Position numbers and translations under genes: made by a program. This document shows, in pieces, positions 53,174 through 61,406 of a stretch of DNA of 64,000 nucleotides. The notes beneath the pieces were generated by a model, which did not search any database, was not told the origin of the DNA, and worked only from the letters and a program-made list of their open reading frames with translations. The stretch's first letter is position 1, and every line of letters starts with the position of its first letter. Origin of the DNA: Acidilobus sp. 7A. Its GTDB lineage: Archaea; Thermoproteota; Thermoprotei_A; Sulfolobales; Acidilobaceae. Where the stretch lies: assembly GCF_003431325.1 (NCBI RefSeq), contig NZ_CP010515.1, positions 372,001 through 436,000 on the forward strand, in the 5' to 3' direction.

Positions 53174-53941
53174 ATGCTGAGCAAACTGGCCATCTTGACG
53201 ATAGCCCTCTTCATAGCAACTGCGGCCGTGGGCGCCGTAGGCATAACTTTTTATTACTCGTACAGGTCGACTTTGCTCACCCTGACCCAGCAAAGGCCTA
53301 TAGGATCCTTGATGTCAAGGGTTTCTTTCCTGGAGTACAAGATCTACGACGCTTCAACGGGAGGCACTTACTTCGCTGCCCTGAGGACCTACTATAACCA
53401 CACAGCCATAATCGAGCTAAGTAACTCTACGGGTCACATAATAGGCTATGTTGAGTTCGGTTATAACAGTACCAACATTACTTGGATTTACCTTGACATC
53501 GACGGACTTAAGCAGAATGCGAGCGGGAGCAATATAAGCTCCTACATAACCCCGCTTCTCACAAGCGCTGCGATATCTTACAACCCCTTTACTGGGGCCA
53601 CGTCGTTGAGCGGCTTCCCAGGGCTGGGGCCTCTTCTTGGGCTCTCATATTTTAGCAACTACTATAACATAAACTGGAGGGAGTTGCTTAATGGCCAGCA
53701 GAGCGCCACCGACGCGTCCGTGGGCTATGTGTTCACCCCTGTTTCTTTCAACGGTAAAAACTATAGGGGTGTAGACATCACCATAGCGCCTCAGACCTCC
53801 TTCCTTGGCACAAGCGGGGCTTACAGCGTTAGCGCCAGCCTGATTAACCTTAACGGGGTTCCGGTGGCCACACAGATGGTAGTAAGCACTGGAGGGGCCA
53901 ACTATATCTCGATGACTCTAATTAATATAACTACCACGTAA
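53174..53941 (+). CDS. membrane-anchored or secreted glycoprotein, unknown
   Basis: A 255-residue protein starting at ATG 53174 with AAGGTG six nt upstream. The first ~27 residues form a hydrophobic signal or anchor (LSKLAILTIALFIATAAVG), followed by a strand-rich extracytoplasmic domain. Seven N-glycosylation sequons (NHT, NST, NST, NIT, NAS, NIS, NIT) fit a cell-surface protein of a crenarchaeon. No family is recognised. It is divergent from the zinc-ribbon gene. Confidence 0.65.
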   Translation: MLSKLAILTIALFIATAAVGAVGITFYYSYRSTLLTLTQQRPIGSLMSRVSFLEYKIYDASTGGTYFAALRTYYNHTAIIELSNSTGHIIGYVEFGYNSTNITWIYLDIDGLKQNASGSNISSYITPLLTSAAISYNPFTGATSLSGFPGLGPLLGLSYFSNYYNINWRELLNGQQSATDASVGYVFTPVSFNGKNYRGVDITIAPQTSFLGTSGAYSVSASLINLNGVPVATQMVVSTGGANYISMTLINITTT

Positions 53942-54146
53942 TCATAAGTAGCTGGCCTTGGTACGGTGCGCCCAGTTTTGCTAAAGGCTGCGCACTAAGG
54001 AGATAGGGCCTTTGAGAAAACCCCATTAGGAGCTTATCTAGGTAACGGCTGCAGCTGAACGTACCTGGACCTGTTCTACGGATCTTTTATGCTGTGAGAC
54101 GGTGTTAAGATCACAAACGAGTTCCTTAAAGCTGTTAGCTTAAAGG

Positions 54147-54221
54147 CGGACCCGGGGGGATTTGAACCCCCGACCATCGGCTTAGAGGGCCGACGCTCTG
54201 TCCTGGCTGAGCTACGGGTCC
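54147..54221 (-). tRNA. tRNA-Arg (anticodon UCU)
   Basis: Minus strand from 54221: acceptor GGACCCG / CGGGTCC, D-arm GCTC, anticodon stem TCGGC / GCCGA with loop CCTCTAA (anticodon TCT), T-arm with GGGGG TTCAAAT CCCCC and discriminator G at 54147. CCA is not encoded (CCT follows). There is no intron. Confidence 0.96.
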
Positions 54222-54242
54222 CTGACCTGACCTAGGAAGCAC

Positions 54243-54252
54243 CGCTTAAAAA
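54243..54252 (-). promoter_or_regulatory. TATA box of tRNA-Arg
   Basis: GCTTAAAAAC on the plus strand (GTTTTTAAGC on the coding strand), centred about 27 nt before the tRNA 5' end, the standard archaeal TATA spacing. Confidence 0.6.
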
Positions 54253-54675
54253 CTTGGCAATTAGGGTTAAGACTTAATCTTGGCTCACCTAAGATGGCAC
54301 CTACGCCCCGGTTGTAACTAAGAAAAAGCTACTTTATTTAGACGAGAAGTGTTAGCATCATAGAGCACAGGGGCCCTTGGAGCGAGCGCAAACCTCGTCT
54401 GAGCGCTAACCAGAGTTTAAAAAGCAATGAAAATCTCTAAACGACTTTAATGAAGAGCCCTTGAAGGCAAGAACCTGTTTCATCTGCTGAGTTCCCTAGC
54501 CTGCCGTAACATCGCATACGGCCCTTCTCAGCGATGCTCATAGCTGCTAGCTAAAGCTGTGAACGCCTTCCGCATCTGTTTCGAGCTTCATAGGTTCTTA
54601 AGGCTCATTATACCATCATGTCTATCGGCGGGATCCCCTGTGAGGGATGAAGGGCCTGGCGGCTCCCCCGAGGCT

Positions 54676-54798
54676 ACTCAAGGTGTGAGGCCCCCGGGGT
54701 TTAACCCTGAGCGCCCCCAGGCCCGAGCGGGGCGCGGGGGAATAAGGATGAGGCTCTGACCGTAAAACAGTGTGAACTCATGTAGGAGCTGAACCCCG
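54676..54798 (+). repeat. GC-rich dispersed repeat, copy A
   Basis: Within the long gene-poor stretch 54222-54884, which otherwise shows nothing I can name. ACTCAAGGTGTGAGG, CCCTGAGCGCCCCCAGGCCC (54705-54724), GAGCGGGGCGCGGGGG, AATAAGGATGAGGCT, GTAAAACAGTG and CATGTAGGAGCTGAAC (54779-54794) recur in copies B and C. Compared with copy C it lacks about 10 nt after the first block, so no reading frame is conserved. Confidence 0.65.
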
Positions 54799-54884
54799 TT
54801 AGCTGCAGATAGCGTTCCTTGGCTACAACATCTTTTAAACCCGCAGCACTTCTAACATTCCCGCGTAAGGCCAAGGTGACAGGC

Positions 54885-55529
54885 TTGCCCCTGCAACAGG
54901 AGGCCCTGCTGGAGTCCATTAGCAGGTCGCTTTCGCTGTCGAAGAAGACTAAGTTCGAGCAGTCGGTTGAGCTCATTGTAACCCTAAGGGATTTTGACGT
55001 CAAGAGCCCTGAAGGCAGGCTTAGGGAGGTAGTGTTCCTACCTCACAAACCACCGAAGGAGCCCAATGTCTGTGTGGTAGCTGCCGGGGATCTGCTGCTG
55101 GAGGCCAAGAAGCTGGGCGTAACTGCTGTGTCAAGAGATGACCTAAACTCCATGCGCGGTGACAAGAAGAAGGCTAAGGCTATAGGTAGCTCCTGCGACT
55201 GGGTCCTAGTTCAGGCTGATCTCATGGGTCTCGTGGGCAGCGTCCTAGGGCCGGCTCTAGGGCCGAGAGGCAAGATACCGACGCCCATTCCTCCCAGAGC
55301 TAACTTAGAGGAGTTTGTGAATAACTACAAGAGGGCAGCATGGGTCAGAATTAGGGGACAGCCACAGATAATGAGCAGGGTCGGCACTACCTCCATGAAG
55401 CCTGAGGAGCTCGCTGATAATATAAATGCCGTGTTCTCTGTAATAGAGTCCAGAATAGGCTTGGCCAAGGTTGGAAGCATTTATATAAAGACTACTATGG
55501 GTACACCTGTGGAAGTGCCTGTGAGGTGA
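54885..55529 (+). CDS. rpl1: 50S ribosomal protein uL1
   Basis: A 214-residue uL1 of the L1 stalk near the tRNA exit site. Family blocks are FEQSVELIVTLRDFDVKSPEGRL, VVAAGDLLLEAK, LGPALGPRGKIPTPIPP and the C-terminal TTSMKPEELADNINAV. I choose the TTG at 54885 because AGGTGA lies upstream with a short spacer; a frame continues 22 codons further but without a ribosome site. TTTTAAAC at 54832-54839 is a TATA candidate. rpl10 starts eight nt after its stop. Confidence 0.92.
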   Translation: MPLQQEALLESISRSLSLSKKTKFEQSVELIVTLRDFDVKSPEGRLREVVFLPHKPPKEPNVCVVAAGDLLLEAKKLGVTAVSRDDLNSMRGDKKKAKAIGSSCDWVLVQADLMGLVGSVLGPALGPRGKIPTPIPPRANLEEFVNNYKRAAWVRIRGQPQIMSRVGTTSMKPEELADNINAVFSVIESRIGLAKVGSIYIKTTMGTPVEVPVR

Positions 55530-55537
55530 GCTAGACA

Positions 55538-56566
55538 ATGGCAACAGCTGTCCAAAAAAAGATGGGAAGACCAGAACCGCCAGAGTACAAAAAACTAAGA
55601 GTAGAGGAGCTCGATGGACTACTCACTAAGAACAGATACGTCCTCTTCGCCGACCTTGAGGGACTACCGGCTAGGCAGCTGCAAATGATAAGAAAGGAGC
55701 TCCGCAACAAGGCTTTCATGGCGGTGGCTAAGAAGAACTTAATATACTTAGCGCTTGAAAAGCATGGACTAGATAGGAAGGCCCTTGAGCCTCACCTGAA
55801 GCACGGGGTCCTACTCATAGCCACTAACGAGAACCCGTTCCTCCTCACGCTGACAATAGACAGACTGAAGATGCCTGCGCCCGCTAAGCCTGGCCAGGCT
55901 GCTACCAAGGACATAGTGGTGCCGGAGGGGGACACGGGAATAAGGCCTGGCCCCATGGTAAGCGTCTTCGGTAAACTTAAGATACCCTATGAGGTCAGAA
56001 AGGGCACCATATACATAAAGAGCGACACTATGGTAGCTAAGAAGGGCGATGTTATAACTCCTGAGCTTGCTAGCCTACTCCAGCAGCTGGGCATACAGCC
56101 CATGGAAATAGGCCTCAACGTAGTCGCTGCATGGGACGGCAAGACGCTGATACCTGGCGACGTGCTGCACATTGACCTTGAGGCCATGAAGAACGATGTG
56201 ATAACGTCCGAGAAGGAAATGACGCATCTGGCCAAGGAGGCAGGGTTCTTTGAGGTGCCTGAGGTCCTGCAGATTCTAGCCGTAGAGAGTGAGCTTGAGA
56301 CAACAGCAGCTATTAGGGCAGCGAGTCTGCCGCTAGACTCCGAAACGACTAAGATAGCAGTGGAGCAGGCCGTCAGCGAAGAGAATGCGCTAGTCGTAGC
56401 TCTTGGCGATAAGGCTAAGGAGCTCGGGCTTGAGGCTATCCCAGCGGCCTCAGCGCAGGCGCCCGCCCAGCAGGGAGGGGAGCAGAAGGAGCAGAAGAAA
56501 GAGGAGAAGAAGGAGGAGGGCGGCGAGGTCGACATCGGTCAGGGCCTGGCCGGCCTCTTCGGCTAA
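55538..56566 (+). CDS. rpl10: 50S ribosomal protein P0 (uL10)
   Basis: A 342-residue archaeal P0, the base of the ribosomal stalk. The N-terminal rRNA-binding domain (KNRYVLFADLEGLPARQLQM), the P0 insertion region (TGIRPGPMVSVFGKLKIPYE) and the helical spine that binds P1 dimers are present. Its last 38 residues are identical to the P1 tail and encoded by identical DNA. It forms a two-gene operon with rpl1, without rpl11 before or rpl12 after it. Confidence 0.95.
   Translation: MATAVQKKMGRPEPPEYKKLRVEELDGLLTKNRYVLFADLEGLPARQLQMIRKELRNKAFMAVAKKNLIYLALEKHGLDRKALEPHLKHGVLLIATNENPFLLTLTIDRLKMPAPAKPGQAATKDIVVPEGDTGIRPGPMVSVFGKLKIPYEVRKGTIYIKSDTMVAKKGDVITPELASLLQQLGIQPMEIGLNVVAAWDGKTLIPGDVLHIDLEAMKNDVITSEKEMTHLAKEAGFFEVPEVLQILAVESELETTAAIRAASLPLDSETTKIAVEQAVSEENALVVALGDKAKELGLEAIPAASAQAPAQQGGEQKEQKKEEKKEEGGEVDIGQGLAGLFG
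56442..56563 (+). repeat. 122-bp tail identical to rpl12 3' end
   Basis: The rpl10 partner of the identical block at 22281-22402. It ends one codon before the stop; rpl12 has one more residue (Met) after it. Confidence 0.9.
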
Positions 56567-56594
56567 ACCTTAAAAACAGAAGGGATTTGTTACC

Positions 56595-57827
56595 TCAACT
56601 CCTAAGCTGCGCCACTGCGAAGTCAAGAATTCTTCTAGCGAGCACCTCCTTTCTATCAAGCCCTAAATCCACCACCTCATTCGTAAGCGCGTTGACAAGG
56701 ACTATCCTGTCATATTCGCTTGCAAAGCCATAGGTGCCGATATTTATGGGGTTGGCAGCGACAAAGGTAGCTCCATATTTAGCGGCCTTCTCGACGGCAG
56801 ACTTCACCAACTCCTCATCATTTGTTGAGACGTCGGCAGCAAACGATATAAGCACCTTAGGCCTCTTAGCTATAGCCTTTAACGTCTTCGGAGAGGGCTT
56901 AAGCGTTATTGAGTAGCTGGCGTCACTCTTCAGCTTGCCACTGTAAGGAGAATCTACCGTGAAGTCAAGGGGGGCCGCTGCGCCTATTATTACATCATAG
57001 GCCTTCTCAGATGTAAGCTCGCCGATTCTATCTGCCATCTCTTCCGTCGTCTCCACGTGGTAGGAGTTTATGAAGTGCGGTACCTCAACGTCCATGTGAC
57101 CGTAAAGCAGATCCACCTCGGCCCCCCTCGCAAATGAGTCTATGGCGAGCTCCACACCCATTCTGCCTGAGCTTGGGTTTGAGACGAACCTAACAGAATC
57201 TATCCAGCTGCGAGTGGCTCCAGCTGTTATCAGGACCCTAAGCCCCTTCATATCAAAGCCTCTGAGTACAAATGATGTGAATGTGCGAGCGACAAGGTGG
57301 GGATCCGGGTACTTGGCTGCCGACTCAGACTCGCGAGGAGGTATTACAAGGGCGCCTAGTTCCCTCAGCCTCCTCACCGCATCCTGGTACTGGGGGCTCC
57401 TCTCCATGCCCTCGTGCATCGCTGGCACGACGCCCACGGGCTTTCCATAGCCCATTGCCGTTACAGCTGTAAGCACAACAGGGTTGTCAGCAATTCCGTA
57501 AGCTAACTTCACTAGAGACGAGTAGGTGGCTGGCGCTATTAGCACGGCTGAGCAACTGCGCGCCATCTCCACATGCTCGATATCACCGTCCACAGAAACT
57601 ACGGGCCTGTTGCCGGTGGCCCAGTGGAACAGCTTGGGACTGACAAGTTCAGCGGCGGCCTTGGTCATTACTATGTGGACGTCAGCCCCCCTCCTCATCA
57701 ACGATCTCGCAGTGTCAAGCGACCTATATATAGACGCACTGGCAGTGACACCGACTACGACGCAGCGGCCCGCCAGTTCCTTTGAGATCGAGCCTGTTAT
57801 GTCGAGCGATGGGTGCCTGAAGCCCAA
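56595..57827 (-). CDS. coaBC: phosphopantothenoylcysteine synthetase/decarboxylase (CoaBC)
   Basis: A 410-residue bifunctional enzyme. The N-terminal flavin decarboxylase domain (CoaC) shows VGVTASASIYRSLD, the histidine in HVEMARSCSAVLIAPATYSS and PVGVVPAMHEGM. The C-terminal CoaB ligase domain opens with RVLITAGATRSWIDSVRFVSNPSSGRMG. Together they convert phosphopantothenate and cysteine to 4'-phosphopantetheine. It follows the rpl1-rpl10 operon convergently with a 28-nt gap. Confidence 0.93.
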   Translation of the reverse strand: MGFRHPSLDITGSISKELAGRCVVVGVTASASIYRSLDTARSLMRRGADVHIVMTKAAAELVSPKLFHWATGNRPVVSVDGDIEHVEMARSCSAVLIAPATYSSLVKLAYGIADNPVVLTAVTAMGYGKPVGVVPAMHEGMERSPQYQDAVRRLRELGALVIPPRESESAAKYPDPHLVARTFTSFVLRGFDMKGLRVLITAGATRSWIDSVRFVSNPSSGRMGVELAIDSFARGAEVDLLYGHMDVEVPHFINSYHVETTEEMADRIGELTSEKAYDVIIGAAAPLDFTVDSPYSGKLKSDASYSITLKPSPKTLKAIAKRPKVLISFAADVSTNDEELVKSAVEKAAKYGATFVAANPINIGTYGFASEYDRIVLVNALTNEVVDLGLDRKEVLARRILDFAVAQLRS

Positions 57828-57995
57828 CCTTACAGCCCGCTAGCCTAGAACCAATCAATTTTTTAAACTTAAGAGCGATTATGCCAGCGTGGTTTATGAT
57901 TAAAATATAATAAAATATCTTATATCTTAAATATTTTATTCCTTTTGATTAACCATGCCTGGCCTGTGGAGCGACTGCACAAATCCTTAGGACCC

Positions 57996-58019
57996 ACCGT
58001 TATTCTATATACTAACGGT
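57996..58019. promoter_or_regulatory. inverted repeat around a TATA box
   Basis: ACCGTTA (57996-58002) and TAACGGT (58013-58019) are perfect inverted repeats flanking TCTATATA. The TATA element is about 80 nt before the acetyltransferase ATG. A protein bound to the dyad would block TBP, so an operator is likely. The preceding 57890-57945 is very AT-rich; there is no gene in this 262-nt gap. Confidence 0.5.
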
Positions 58020-58089
58020 ATCTTACCGGCAGAACCCTGTATATGCAAAAATAAGCTATCTGTGCAGAGGCCTTTTCAGGCGCCTGTGC

Positions 58090-58701
58090 ATGAAAGCCGA
58101 GGAGAAGGAGGGAGGCAGCGGCTTTTCCTACATAATTAGAAAGGCCACAGAGGAAGACATAGATCAAGTTATGGAGGTAAACCTGGCGAGCCTCCCGGAG
58201 AACTACTGGTACAGCTTCTACGTCCACGTCCTGAACGAGTGGGGCGATGCATTTCTGGTAGCGGAGAGCGAGGGCAAAATCATAGGTTACATTATGAATA
58301 GAGTTGAGGAGACTTATGACAATGTTCTCGTGGGCCTCGAGAGCGAGCTCCCTGAGGGGACGGGCAGGGAGGGAGGAAAGAGAGAAGGGCTTCTCGAGGC
58401 CTTAAGAAGAAGGTTCTCGGGGTCTGCGAGGGTCGGCCACGTCATCTCGATAGCTGTGCTCGCCGAGTACAGAAGGAGGGGCGTTGGGTCCGCGCTGATG
58501 AAGGAGGCTATAGATGTGCTCAGCAGCAAGTACGATGTTGACGCTGTCTACCTTGAGGTTAGGGTGTCCAATGAGCCAGCTATCAGGATGTATGAGAAGT
58601 TTGGCTTCAAGAAGGTCAGGATAATAAAGGGCTACTACAGGGATGGCGAGGATGCCTACGTCATGGTCAAGAGACTAAAGCCTGTAGTTGATGAAAAGTG
58701 A
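58090..58701 (+). CDS. GNAT-family (RimI/Ard1-like) N-acetyltransferase
   Basis: A 203-residue acetyltransferase. The acetyl-CoA loop is RRRGVGSALM (Q/RXXGXG/A), preceded by HVISIAVLAEY, and the C-terminus has YLEVRVSNEPAIRMYEKFGF typical of N-terminal acetyltransferases. The N-terminal part matches archaeal NAT (EEDIDQVMEVNLASLPENYW). An insert of ~30 residues (EGTGREGGKREGLLEALR) interrupts the usual fold and makes it longer than most. Its promoter carries the inverted repeat at 57996-58019. Confidence 0.88.
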   Translation: MKAEEKEGGSGFSYIIRKATEEDIDQVMEVNLASLPENYWYSFYVHVLNEWGDAFLVAESEGKIIGYIMNRVEETYDNVLVGLESELPEGTGREGGKREGLLEALRRRFSGSARVGHVISIAVLAEYRRRGVGSALMKEAIDVLSSKYDVDAVYLEVRVSNEPAIRMYEKFGFKKVRIIKGYYRDGEDAYVMVKRLKPVVDEK

Positions 58702-58804
58702 TGCAGTTACACCGCCGCCTCAGAACCTCTAGGAAGCAAATGTCTTAGCTCGCGTAAGCTTGCCTATAAGGGGCCTGCTCTCCCGTAAGCCTTGCACGAT
58801 ATTG

Positions 58805-59353
58805 TTATGTCTGAGAGGCCGCCTCTCCGGCCTTCTTGCTCCTTTCCTTCCTTATCGTGGCCTCCGCCTCCTCTATGACCTTCTTGGCCTCCTCATCCAC
58901 AGTTGCTAGCTCCCCCTCTTTTAGGTCCTCTGAGGCCGAGGGCTCAAAGCCCATCCAAACCCTTGAAAGCGCCTCTCCGGCCTCTGAGATTTCCCTTGTA
59001 ATCCCAGGATCCAGGTAGTTGTACTCATACATCAGCTTCTTTACGACAGTAGCAACGGTTGCGATACCCTTCCAGTCGACCACGCCAGTTACAACAAGGG
59101 TCTCTATTCTGAGCGACAGCCTCTCCAATATGAGATCTAAGGTCTCCAAGGACTCCTCTACGGCCTTAGTCCCCTCGTCACCCTTAAGGCCCCTCATCCT
59201 CTCGAGGTCGCGCTTTAAACGTAGCCTGGCGCTCAGGAGCGACTTCTGGGCCTCCATAAGTTCATGAATTTGTCTGCTTTTAGTATCTTTAGGGCTTTGC
59301 TGCCTCCTGAAGAGCTTTGCCAATCGCTGCACCGGAGAGACTAGGGTGGACAA
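58805..59353 (-). CDS. ESCRT-III/CdvB-like protein
   Basis: A 182-residue, highly charged, helical protein with long coiled-coil stretches, the Snf7-like layout of crenarchaeal CdvB paralogues (RQIHELMEAQKSLLSARLRLKRD, SLETLDLILERLSLRIETL). The C-terminal ~40 residues are acidic and Lys/Glu-rich. CdvB proteins polymerise at the division site and in vesicle release. CdvA and the CdvC ATPase are not in the window, so this is likely a stand-alone paralogue. The TTG start is uncertain. Confidence 0.6.
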   Translation of the reverse strand: MSTLVSPVQRLAKLFRRQQSPKDTKSRQIHELMEAQKSLLSARLRLKRDLERMRGLKGDEGTKAVEESLETLDLILERLSLRIETLVVTGVVDWKGIATVATVVKKLMYEYNYLDPGITREISEAGEALSRVWMGFEPSASEDLKEGELATVDEEAKKVIEEAEATIRKERSKKAGEAASQT

Positions 59354-59390
59354 AGGGTTATATTTGATTCAAGTAAAATGACGTTTAACG

Positions 59391-59424
59391 ACAAGCCTCG
59401 CCCTTCAGGGCGGGGAGGGGGTCG
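59391..59424 (+). repeat. solo IS605-type terminal hairpin
   Basis: ACAAGCCTCGCCCTTCAGGG followed by CGGGGAGGGGGTCGTC. Flanking ACGAC and GTCGT can extend the stem. It lies in the 227-nt gap between the divergent cdvB-like and aRF1 genes, ~40 nt from the cdvB start. This copy alone does not sit at a gene 3' end. The remaining gap holds an AT-rich tract (59495-59540) and TATA-like CTCTTAAAAACT (59552-59563) for aRF1. Confidence 0.7.
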
Positions 59425-59580
59425 TCTTCTATACTCTTTGAACACCACAGGACCTGAAACACTGCGTGTGGCTAAGCCCTATGTGCCTTATGATATAACT
59501 TTTATTAATTAAAATAAATTAGAAAAATAATAAGAAAGACCTTATAGGCCCTCTTAAAAACTAGAAGAGCAGGAAGAACC

Positions 59581-60702
59581 ATGAGCGAGGACCTAGAGAA
59601 GAAACTGCTGGTTGACAAGAGGACGCTCAAGGATGTCATAAATGAGCTCAAGCAGTGGAGCGCCCCAGCCACGGTTCTCCTAAGCCTCTATGTGCCGCCA
59701 GGAAGGCCCGTGAGTGACGTGGTCCAGATGCTAAGGGAGGAGCTGTCCCTGGCCGACAACATAAAGCTGAAACGAACGCGAAACGCCGTGAAGAGGGCCA
59801 TAGCAGCCGCCATAGACAGGCTGACCGCGATCCCCAAGGTTCCTTCCAACGGTCTCGTCGCCTTCTGCGGCGAAAACCTCGACACGGGGGACTTCAAGTG
59901 TTACGTGTTCACTCCCCCTGACAAGGTGCCCGTGTTCTACTATAGGACTGACAAGAGGTTCGTGACGGAGATACTAGAGGACATGATTGAGAATGAGGAC
60001 TCCGTCGGAGTCATAATAGTTGAGAGGGACCACGCCACCATAGGCCTCATAAAGGGGTCTCGAATACAGGTGCTTGAAGAGCTCGAGGACTTCATACCTG
60101 GCAAGCACATGATGGGAGGCCAGAGCCAGAGGAGGTATGACAGGATAATAGAGCAGATGGTTGACGACTTCATGAAGAAGATCGGCGAGAGAGCCAACGG
60201 GTACCTCCTGCCAATATATGAGGCGGGTAGGCTTAAGGCACTTATAATAGCTGGTCCAGGGTATGCCAAGTCTGACTTCATAAAGTCTGGCTACCTAGAT
60301 TATCGCCTTCAGAAGATAGTTGACCCGCATCTAATAGACGTCTCCTATCAAGGTGAGGAGGGAATAAGGGAGGCCCTTGAGAAGGCCAGCGACGTTGTTC
60401 AGCTGTCACTATATAGGGATACAATCAACGCATTTGAGAACTTCAAGCTTAACCTCGCTAAGGGAACGGGCCTAGTTGTTTATGGACCTGACGACGTCGA
60501 GAAGGCGCTGGAAATGGGCGCCGTTTCAATGCTCCTAATACACGAAGATAGGCCTGACGTTGAGAAGTGGAGAGAGAAAGGCGAGTCGAATGGGGCAAAG
60601 GTCTACATAATACCTGAGTCCCTGCCTGAGGCTGAGTGGTTCATGAAGACGTTCGACGGGCTTGCGGGTCTCCTGAGGTTTAAGGTCAACCTTCAAACAT
60701 AG
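59581..60702 (+). CDS. prf1: peptide chain release factor aRF1
   Basis: A 373-residue class I release factor that reads all three stop codons. GGQ is at 179-181 (HMMGGQSQRRYDR). The stop-recognition loop reads NIKL (N60-L63) where the family motif is NIKS. The rest of domain 1 is normal (VLLSLYVPPGRPVSDV) and the C-terminal domain ends VYIIPESLPEAEWF. It is probably leaderless, with TATA-like CTCTTAAAAACT about 25 nt upstream. Confidence 0.94.
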   Translation: MSEDLEKKLLVDKRTLKDVINELKQWSAPATVLLSLYVPPGRPVSDVVQMLREELSLADNIKLKRTRNAVKRAIAAAIDRLTAIPKVPSNGLVAFCGENLDTGDFKCYVFTPPDKVPVFYYRTDKRFVTEILEDMIENEDSVGVIIVERDHATIGLIKGSRIQVLEELEDFIPGKHMMGGQSQRRYDRIIEQMVDDFMKKIGERANGYLLPIYEAGRLKALIIAGPGYAKSDFIKSGYLDYRLQKIVDPHLIDVSYQGEEGIREALEKASDVVQLSLYRDTINAFENFKLNLAKGTGLVVYGPDDVEKALEMGAVSMLLIHEDRPDVEKWREKGESNGAKVYIIPESLPEAEWFMKTFDGLAGLLRFKVNLQT

Positions 60703-60810
60703 CAGCGCAGCTCAAGGGCCCACTACGCTGGCCTCAGCGAGGGCTTCTATCCTCCGTTACCCTCTGTCTTATCAGTCCCGGACTTTAAGCGATGGCGAAA
60801 GGCATGGAAC

Positions 60811-61335
60811 CTAATCCTCGGCTGATATCCTGCGTATCCTATCAACTCCACCTATATCCTCGATGAACTTAGCAACCGACGACGTCACGTACTCCTTCCA
60901 CCTAGGATCGCCCCTAGCTATAAGGGCCCGTATCCTCTCGCCCCTCCACTCGTCTCTGTTAAACGTGGGCGGGCTTATGACCTCTACGCCGGCGTCTGAG
61001 AAGGCCTTGCCTATCACAGGATTCCTAGTCATTATCGCCTTAACCTTGGGTACATAGGACAAAACGTAGTAGGCACAGCCTATGCTAACCTCTAGGGTCT
61101 CTATAGTGGCCGTCACCAACCTGTCAAGGCTTATCCCCTCGTCCCTGGCCGAGAGTCTTGCCATCTCTATCCTTTCGCCGGCCGTGAAGGGGTTCCTCAC
61201 GGTGTAGTTCTCTGATGCCATGCCAACTAGCACTACTACCTCGTCAAAGCCCTGAGACAGCGCCCACTTAACTAAACTCACGTGCCCTCTGTGAAACGGC
61301 TGGAACCTTCCGTAGAGGAGTACCCTCTCAGCCAA
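60811..61335 (-). CDS. nadM: nicotinamide-nucleotide adenylyltransferase (archaeal NadM)
   Basis: A 174-residue nucleotidyltransferase of the archaeal NadM type. GRFQPFHRGH near residue 9 is the HXGH motif, NPFTAGERIEMAR follows, and the ISPPTFNRDEWRGERIRALIARG end contains the second ATP motif. It adenylates NMN (or NaMN) to make NAD precursors used by NadE. The ATG start is clear, and the gene is divergent from the protease gene. Confidence 0.93.
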   Translation of the reverse strand: MAERVLLYGRFQPFHRGHVSLVKWALSQGFDEVVVLVGMASENYTVRNPFTAGERIEMARLSARDEGISLDRLVTATIETLEVSIGCAYYVLSYVPKVKAIMTRNPVIGKAFSDAGVEVISPPTFNRDEWRGERIRALIARGDPRWKEYVTSSVAKFIEDIGGVDRIRRISAED

Positions 61336-61406
61336 GTCCGCGACCCCTGCACACTCAAGAAGAAGAAATTAAAATAACCAATGCCCAAGCAGCCTGGGCT
61401 CAGAAT

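Noticed and set aside
54559-54759. 66-codon frame upstream of rpl1
   Set aside because: It overlaps repeat copy A and shows no conserved residues; copies B and C break the frame.
57895-57950. AT-rich tract considered as a replication origin
   Set aside because: No cdc6/orc1 gene and no origin recognition boxes or repeats are seen nearby; AT-rich promoters explain it.
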